A DNA stretch of 7,112 bases, taken from positions 1 to 7,112 of the forward strand of contig PWYP01000035.1 in assembly GCA_003567805.1 (NCBI GenBank), given 5' to 3'. The DNA comes from PVC group bacterium (lineage in GTDB: Bacteria; Verrucomicrobiota; Kiritimatiellia; UBA8416). Below the pieces are notes generated by a model. It was not told the origin of the DNA, searched no databases, and was given only the letters and a program-made list of their open reading frames with translations. Below are positions 1 to 5,050 of the stretch, in pieces (the first letter of the stretch is position 1; each line of letters opens with the position of its first letter). The position numbers and the translations under genes are program-made.

Positions 1-2519
1 AGATAGCGCATACTGGGATTGTCGACAATGAGTTCCACATGATAGCTTTCTTTCGGGGAACCGTCGGCATTGAGTTTTACTTTGGATTGTACAGTGGCCC
101 AGTATGGGTTATGCGGTGAGTAGCCTTCTTCTTCCTCCTCTGCGGGTATTTCGACGGGTACGTCAATTTCGCCGGCTTTATGCGGAACAAGAACCTGAAA
201 CACGCCTTGCGTCCATTTGGCGGCGGCAGCATGGAAATCCAAATCTGCATCTACGCGGTCAAAGATACGTTGGGCACCTGCGGTTTCCAGCATGGCATCC
301 AGGTCTGCTCCTGCCTTGCAGTAGTGGATGTAGCTTTTGTCTCCCAGTGCCAGCACGGAAAAACGTACATTGTCTAATGATGGTGCATCTCCACTTTGCA
401 GATATTCAAAGAGGGCTTCTGCAGAAGCTGGGGGATCTCCCTCTCCATAGGTGCTGATAATGGCCAGTAGATTCTTTTCGTCTTTCAGGTTTTCGAGAGG
501 ATACGTGCCCATATTGAGCATTTTAACAGCAATGCCGAGTCCCGCGCCTTGTGCTACCAATCGTTTGGCAATGTGTTTTCCGTTTCCGCTGTGGGATGCA
601 ACGAGTAGCGTGACAACAACCGTGTTGGGATCTGATAGATCGACTTCAGGCATATCGATTTTCGGTTCTTCGTATTGTAGAACAGGGATTTCGACTGTTT
701 TGTGCCGGTGTGATTCATCCAGCAGGCTGGATATCACTTCGTTGAGCCGCTGGCTGCAGGCATCAAGCTGTTCGAGCATTTGTTGTTTTGCTTCAGCCGT
801 TTCCTCATCAAGTGTTGGTACCAGATTACGGTAGTAGGTTATGCCATCCGCCAGATTTGTATGATATTCGTCCACTTCCGAATCTTTGGTTTTTCCATAT
901 CCGGCGTTGAGATCATCGATAAGTCTTTTTAGGAAATCGATGTTGAGGTTCAGTTCCTTCAGGAACATATGCGGCCGGTTGGGACGACTCAAGAGGGGGC
1001 CGCGTCCATAAATCTGGTCAACCATTTCCTGCAAAGTGGCTACGTGATCGTAATAGGCAATGTTGGGGCCAGGACAGATAGCAGGGAACAAGCCTTCGGC
1101 TTTGGGAATCTCCTGGATCACGTATGCTGTGTCGCCGAGATCACTACAAATACAGGATTTCCCCAAGACCCGTTTGGTGTGTACCTCAAGTTGGTCTGGC
1201 GGTAAGTTCAGGGATTTGAGGGACGCCAGCTTGAGAGCCTGATATTGGCGCGATGCTGTACAGATGGCTTGTTCGGTAAATTCGGTGTTGCTGACTAAGT
1301 GGCCCAACGGGCATGCGCTGCCGGGGTTGTCTTCTTCGATGAGTTTTTCGCGGTGCAGTTCGCTTTGTGATGTTCGCAAATTATTGAAGGGAATCCCTAG
1401 AGGGGAGGAATCGCTTAAGTATACGTCCTCTTCCCTGGCTTTTAGCAGCTTACCGAGAGTATCCTCTTCCACTTGCGTAGCTTCCGGCACGAGTAGGAAT
1501 GGTGTTCCCCATCCCGTGCTGTCAATGCCGTACAGACGCCGGAGGGAGGCATCCTCGGCCGCGGTGCCGAGTCCGCCTTGTGCTGTGACACGGAAAGGCG
1601 GGAATGCTGCCGGTACCGTGTTTCCTTGCGCGGCCAGAGCTTTTTTGCAGAGCGACTGCAGTGTGCTATCGAGTTTGTCGCGTTTCACGGCCAGCTCGGC
1701 CAGGACAGGCCCGATCAGGTTACCGTTGCCAGCAAAGGCATGGCCACCGCAATTCAAACCGGATTCCATGCGGTACTCAGATACCCAGAGTCCCTTTTTG
1801 GCAAAAAAACGTCCTTGAATTTCGGCTGAGCGATAATCGCTGACTTTCAGGATGATCTGCTTTTTAATCTTGCCGTTCTCATCGGCAAAAAAGTCGGGAA
1901 ATTCGGTGAAGTATGCATATAAGCGTCGATTGAGCCCGGCGGACAGGACAATCCCGGATGTGAGTGTGCTGTTGGCATAGCCACGTAATGCGGACAGGGC
2001 GTCGGAATCCTTCTCAGGCAGCGGTTCGCACATACTATCGTAGTTGGTACGATCCACCTTTGTCATGATGTTAACATTGATCCAGCCTGGGGCGATTTCT
2101 TTGCGCAATTGCTCTTGTATTTGCTCCTTTTCTGCCGGATTAGCAGTGAGCATCTCTTTGTAGCGCTGTTTGAGTGGTGCATGGTCAGGCAGCAAATTGA
2201 AATATTTGGTGATTTCGCTGTCTGGTTCAAAAGGGGAAGTACGTAGTTCCTCAAATTGCTGTTGTACAATCCGGTCAACGAGGTTCAGATATTCAGTGAT
2301 TCGTCGGGCACGCCAATCGGGGTCATATTTATTGATGGTTTGGTACGGTTCACCGTATTTGATCGCGTATTTGGCACGCATGGCTTCGATCAGGGTGTCG
2401 TCTACTAGGGAAATCACGGAAGAAATGCCGTAGCGTGCAACCCGTAACGGGCTGTCGACCGTGAATCCAGTTCCCATAACCGGCATGTGAAATGTATGTT
2501 GCGAATCAATTGTGTGCAT
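1..2519 (-). CDS. Fusion flavoprotein: NPD-like TIM barrel + CysJ-type diflavin reductase (3' end outside window)
   Basis: An open frame of 839 complete codons runs leftward from ATG 2517-2519 and leaves the window still open. Residues about 12-480 look like an FMN-binding TIM barrel of the nitronate monooxygenase/FabK superfamily. They carry VNIM (149-152), ESGLNCGGH (252-260, the E-x-G-x-x-x-GGH signature) and AQGGLGTA (313-320) followed by GWGTPFLLVPEA (336-347), the usual phosphate-binding end of that barrel. Cysteines C403, C420, C456, C458 and C482 follow. A charged helical linker lies at about 570-605. Residues 633-775 are a flavodoxin-like FMN domain close to CysJ/P450 reductase: SHSGNGKHIAK (642-652), STYGEGDPP (689-697), LGDKSY (725-730) and RVDADLDF (755-762). 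After an acidic linker, residues from about 803 match the beginning of the CysJ FAD domain (KESYHVEL). Inference: the diflavin part passes NAD(P)H electrons to the barrel; the substrate is unknown. M1 is preferred over M12 because AAAGG (2530-2534) lies 10 bases before it. It is cytoplasmic, with no signal peptide. Annotation as plain sulfite reductase alpha subunit would miss the N-terminal half. Confidence 0.9.
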   Translation of the reverse strand, partial: MHTIDSQHTFHMPVMGTGFTVDSPLRVARYGISSVISLVDDTLIEAMRAKYAIKYGEPYQTINKYDPDWRARRITEYLNLVDRIVQQQFEELRTSPFEPDSEITKYFNLLPDHAPLKQRYKEMLTANPAEKEQIQEQLRKEIAPGWINVNIMTKVDRTNYDSMCEPLPEKDSDALSALRGYANSTLTSGIVLSAGLNRRLYAYFTEFPDFFADENGKIKKQIILKVSDYRSAEIQGRFFAKKGLWVSEYRMESGLNCGGHAFAGNGNLIGPVLAELAVKRDKLDSTLQSLCKKALAAQGNTVPAAFPPFRVTAQGGLGTAAEDASLRRLYGIDSTGWGTPFLLVPEATQVEEDTLGKLLKAREEDVYLSDSSPLGIPFNNLRTSQSELHREKLIEEDNPGSACPLGHLVSNTEFTEQAICTASRQYQALKLASLKSLNLPPDQLEVHTKRVLGKSCICSDLGDTAYVIQEIPKAEGLFPAICPGPNIAYYDHVATLQEMVDQIYGRGPLLSRPNRPHMFLKELNLNIDFLKRLIDDLNAGYGKTKDSEVDEYHTNLADGITYYRNLVPTLDEETAEAKQQMLEQLDACSQRLNEVISSLLDESHRHKTVEIPVLQYEEPKIDMPEVDLSDPNTVVVTLLVASHSGNGKHIAKRLVAQGAGLGIAVKMLNMGTYPLENLKDEKNLLAIISTYGEGDPPASAEALFEYLQSGDAPSLDNVRFSVLALGDKSYIHYCKAGADLDAMLETAGAQRIFDRVDADLDFHAAAAKWTQGVFQVLVPHKAGEIDVPVEIPAEEEEEGYSPHNPYWATVQSKVKLNADGSPKESYHVELIVDNPSMRY

Positions 2520-2553
2520 CAAACAAAAACCTTTACTGTTGTAAGAGCGTTCC

Positions 2554-2582
2554 ATCATACCTGTGTTTTCCGCTATTGACAA
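2554..2582 (-). promoter_or_regulatory. Sigma70-like promoter for the fusion flavoprotein
   Basis: On the minus strand TTGTCA (2577-2582) and TATGAT (2554-2559) are separated by exactly 17 bases. Each hexamer differs from consensus at one position. Transcription would start near 2547, giving a leader of about 28 bases that includes the AAAGG Shine-Dalgarno-like sequence. This indicates that the flavoprotein can be transcribed independently of fabI upstream. The rest of the 267-base gap (2520-2786) shows no convincing gene. Confidence 0.7.
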
Positions 2583-2764
2583 GTGGTGTATCAGGCAATT
2601 TTCTTAATCTTCCTGTCTTACTGTCTGCCATGCTCCTGTTAGAAGCATATGAAGAACCTAACCTTCTTTACCAAAACGAATCTTTTTCCCCTTGTTCCGG
2701 TAATCCTTGCGTCGATTCGTGTAGTCCATTTAGGGGTATGCTGCAAAACTGGCATGAACTACAG

Positions 2765-2786
2765 CGAAAAGAGCTGCGCAGCGTTT
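2765..2786 (-). terminator. Possible weak terminator after fabI
   Basis: Immediately after the fabI stop there is a perfect palindrome GCTGCGCAGC flanked by an A-run on one side and a T-run on the other, so it could act in either direction. The stem is short (three pairs if a four-base loop is allowed, longer with one mismatch) and the T-run for the fabI transcript is interrupted (TCTTTT). This is a weak call. Confidence 0.25.
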
Positions 2787-3614
2787 TTAGATTACGGCCT
2801 CAGGAACGGGGGGACCACCAGGGCGCTCCCAGTCGCAGAGCGGAGCTGCTGTGATGGCTGCTCCACCATCTACAACGAGAGTATGACCGGTGATTTTGGC
2901 TGCAAACGGGCTCAGGAGAAAGGCCACACCATCGGCCACAGCTTGTTTATCTTTCACAATATCCCACTTTAAGGGAGAGGCCGCGTCCCACATGTGAATC
3001 ATATTTTCAAACCCCGGAATCTTTGTTGCAGCTTTGGTTGCCAATGGACCAGCGGAAACAGCATTTACACGAATATTATCGCGGCCGTGGCGGCGAGCCA
3101 GTGCACGCACGAGCGCTTCCAGGGCTGCTTTTTCGACGCCCATCCAGTTGTAACAGGGGTATACATGCGTTGTGTCAAAGGTGAGAGCAACCACGGAACC
3201 GCCTTTTTCCAAGCGCGGGGCGCCATGTTTCAATACGGTTGCCAGTGATGCGCAACTGATATGATGCGCAAGTTTGATGTCATCGATTGCATCTGTATGG
3301 AACTCGGGGCCTAGCAATGTCCGTGGGTTGGCGAAAGCGATGGAATGCACGATGCCCGCAAGCGAGGCAATGCTCCCGAAGAGCTCCTTGACCTGTTCAA
3401 CGTCGGTGATGTCGCAGTAGCGGAAGTCGAGGTTTTCCCGCTCTTCGTCGGTTAAGGATGCAGCGCGATCTAAAAAGCGCCGCTTGATAATGTCATTTTG
3501 AACCGTGTAAATGACTTTGCCGCCCAACGATTCAATGGTTTTGCCAATGTGATATGCAATCGACTCCGGATCCAGGAGCCCCATAACCAGATAATATTTC
3601 CCTGCTTCGATCAT
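2787..3614 (-). CDS. fabI: Enoyl-[acyl-carrier-protein] reductase (FabI/InhA type)
   Basis: This 275-residue short-chain dehydrogenase-fold protein is predicted to catalyse the last step of each fatty-acid elongation cycle, reducing enoyl-ACP with NAD(P)H in the cytoplasm. Seen in the sequence: the FabI nucleotide-binding start GLLDPESIA (12-20; FabI has G-x5-SIA), CDITD (67-71), HSIAFA (90-95), the catalytic Tyr155-x6-Lys162 in YNWMGVEK, NAVSAGPLAT (184-193) and VVDGGA near the C-terminus. Length is close to the FabI norm (about 260), with a short proline-rich tail. Position 146, where E. coli FabI has a second tyrosine, is phenylalanine, and the surrounding F-D-x8-YNWM pattern is like mycobacterial InhA. 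The start ATG at 3614 is preceded by AAAAAGG (3626-3632), 11 bases upstream, and leaves the usual short N-terminus before the first beta strand. The next minus-strand gene, the fusion flavoprotein, has its own promoter. Family assignment is firm; cofactor preference cannot be told. Confidence 0.93.
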   Translation of the reverse strand: MIEAGKYYLVMGLLDPESIAYHIGKTIESLGGKVIYTVQNDIIKRRFLDRAASLTDEERENLDFRYCDITDVEQVKELFGSIASLAGIVHSIAFANPRTLLGPEFHTDAIDDIKLAHHISCASLATVLKHGAPRLEKGGSVVALTFDTTHVYPCYNWMGVEKAALEALVRALARRHGRDNIRVNAVSAGPLATKAATKIPGFENMIHMWDAASPLKWDIVKDKQAVADGVAFLLSPFAAKITGHTLVVDGGAAITAAPLCDWERPGGPPVPEAVI

Positions 3615-3640
3615 AGCGTTTCGCGCCTTTTTACAATTGG

Positions 3641-3708
3641 TTAACTCAATTTAGCTAGTAACTCATACCTTATAACGCGGCCAGTGTCGAATGTAAAAAT
3701 TGAGTCAA
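3641..3708. promoter_or_regulatory. Inverted 12-base repeat pair flanking the fabI promoter (candidate operator)
   Basis: TTAACTCAATTT lies on the plus strand at 3641-3652 and TTGACTCAATTT on the minus strand at 3708-3697, identical except for one base and in opposite orientation. The right copy abuts the fabI -35 hexamer (sharing one base) and the left copy lies in the untranslated leader just after the predicted start of transcription. The arrangement is what a dimeric or looping repressor site could look like. The motif matches no operator I can name, including FapR or FabT boxes as I recall them. Confidence 0.35.
3669..3697 (-). promoter_or_regulatory. Sigma70-like promoter for fabI
   Basis: On the minus strand TTTACA (3692-3697) and TATAAG (3669-3674) are 17 bases apart; each matches five of six consensus positions. 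Predicted transcription start is near 3662, about 48 bases upstream of the fabI ATG. It lies in the 183-base divergent region shared with the aminotransferase, for which no comparably good plus-strand promoter is visible. Confidence 0.65.
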
Positions 3709-3797
3709 AACGCGTGTAGGTGTCGGGTGCCGAGTGTCGGGGGAAGCGGTACGCACCATAAGGTTCTCGTTGTGTTGCGGTTGCGATTTTGTGATCG

Positions 3798-4994
3798 ATG
3801 TGGCAACGTTACCACATGCAATATTTTTCAAAAAAGACGGCCTGGCAAAGAACGTTAACCCCGCTATCGGTTGCTTGTGCTGAGCGTATTGGGCAGGAGG
3901 AATCTATTTTGGATCTGACTTGTGCGAATCCAACCTTGCAGGGATTTGTTTATTCGCCAGACGTTTTGCGTACATTCTGGGAACAGGGGGCATCTTATCA
4001 TCCGCAGGCTTTAGGGGTACCAGAGGCCCGGCTTGCGGTATCCGCATATTTTTGCCAGCAGGGAGGAAATGTACAGGCCGAGGAGGTCTGGATTGGTTCC
4101 GGTACCAGCGAACTGTATGGGCATACAATGGCTATTTTGTGTGATCCGGGGGATTGTTGGTTGGTGCCACAACCTGGATACCCCTTGTTTGATTATGTGG
4201 CGGACCTAGCTGGCGTGCGGTTGGCACATTACCCTTTGGCATGGGATGGGGCGTGGTATGTAGATGCCGATGCCTTGGAGGCGGCGGCCGATGCTTCAAA
4301 CGCTCGCGCGTTGGTCGTGATTTCCCCCCACAATCCGACGGGTCATGTATGGACAGATGCCGAGCGTAAGGTCGTCATAGACTGTTGTAAACGTCACGAC
4401 ATGGCTCTGGTCGTGGATGAGGTATTTTGGGATTTTCCGGTTGATTTGGAACGTGCGTCAGCTAGTTGTGCGGGTTGCGAGGACGTGCTTACAATTTGTC
4501 TATCAGGGGCCTCCAAGGTGGCTGCTTTTCCGCAGGGTAAAATTGCTTGGGCAGCAGTTTCGGGGCCTGGTGCGGATGAATTTCTGGCCCGCGCCGAATT
4601 GGTTTCGGATACATTCTTAAGTACATCGACGGTGATGCAAGCTGGATTGCCAAATCTTTTGCAGGCCGCGATTCCTATGCAAAAACGAATTCGCGCTCGC
4701 TGCAGGGAAAATGTATCCACGGCGCGCCAAATTTTTGAAAAAACGCCTGTTTCGGTTTGTCCTGTTCCGGCAGGATGGTCTATGTTGCTCCGGTTCCCGC
4801 AGACGCAGGATGATGCAACGTGGTCGATTGCGGCACTTGAGAAATATGGTGTTTTAACGCATCCGGGATATTTGTTTGGCATGGAAGGCCTGAGTCGCAA
4901 TCCTTTCGTGAGTGTGTCGCTTTTGCTGGAACCAGATTTGTTTCGCGAAGGCATGGAACGGTTGGTATGGCTGGTAGATGGGGCAATATGTTGA
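3798..4994 (+). CDS. PLP-dependent aminotransferase, class I/II (fold type I)
   Basis: This 398-residue protein has typical aminotransferase length and motif order: SNPT-like CANPT (42-46), phosphate-binding GSGTSELYG (100-108), SPHNPTG (176-182) with the PLP-contacting Asn179, VVDEVF (205-210) with Asp207, and SGASK (236-240) with Lys240 as the Schiff-base lysine. It transfers an amino group between an amino acid and a 2-oxo acid in the cytoplasm; the substrate is not predictable. It differs from the textbook class: DEVY is DEVF, the P-G-x-R-x-G segment after the lysine is PQGKIA (Lys248 in place of Arg), and the C-terminal F-R-x-S is FVSVS (370-374). I recall a subfamily with FS..T.W near the N-terminus and P-Q-x-K after the lysine, which this fits, so it is likely active. 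ATG 3798 follows an in-frame stop directly; ATG 3816 (M7) is an equally plausible start, and neither has a clear ribosome binding site. The kinase-hydrolase gene follows 56 bases downstream, probably in the same operon. Confidence 0.9.
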   Translation: MWQRYHMQYFSKKTAWQRTLTPLSVACAERIGQEESILDLTCANPTLQGFVYSPDVLRTFWEQGASYHPQALGVPEARLAVSAYFCQQGGNVQAEEVWIGSGTSELYGHTMAILCDPGDCWLVPQPGYPLFDYVADLAGVRLAHYPLAWDGAWYVDADALEAAADASNARALVVISPHNPTGHVWTDAERKVVIDCCKRHDMALVVDEVFWDFPVDLERASASCAGCEDVLTICLSGASKVAAFPQGKIAWAAVSGPGADEFLARAELVSDTFLSTSTVMQAGLPNLLQAAIPMQKRIRARCRENVSTARQIFEKTPVSVCPVPAGWSMLLRFPQTQDDATWSIAALEKYGVLTHPGYLFGMEGLSRNPFVSVSLLLEPDLFREGMERLVWLVDGAIC

Positions 4995-5038
4995 CGTTGG
5001 CTTCCACCGCGGGTATGAGACGTGCTCGATAGAGCAAT

Positions 5039-5045
5039 GGGTGAG
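5039..5045 (+). promoter_or_regulatory. Ribosome binding site supporting the start at 5051
   Basis: GGGTGAG ends five bases before ATG 5051 and is the only Shine-Dalgarno-like sequence near it. The ATG at 5037 is out of frame with the long open frame, so it does not compete as a start for this protein. Confidence 0.5.
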
Positions 5046-5050
5046 TTTAC

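Noticed and set aside
1264..1818. 184-codon plus-strand open frame
   Set aside because: It is antisense to the barrel domain of the flavoprotein, whose motifs are clear; the Ser/Arg-rich translation has no motif.
2649..2668. GAAG...CTTC small inverted repeat followed by T's
   Set aside because: The four- to five-base AT-rich stem is too weak for a terminator and not placed after a gene on that strand.
2649..2972. 107-codon plus-strand open frame starting in the 2520-2786 gap
   Set aside because: About half of it is antisense to fabI, it lacks a ribosome binding site and it shows no family features.
3720..3741. Direct repeat GTGTCGGG twice at 14-base spacing in the divergent region
   Set aside because: Eight-base units with only two copies; a third GTGTCG at 3684-3689 is partial. 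This is too little to call an operator or iteron.
3798..3830. Plus-strand promoter or Shine-Dalgarno for the aminotransferase
   Set aside because: Candidates such as TTGAGT (3700-3705) or CATAAG (3757-3762) have no properly spaced partner, and no purine-rich site precedes either possible start.
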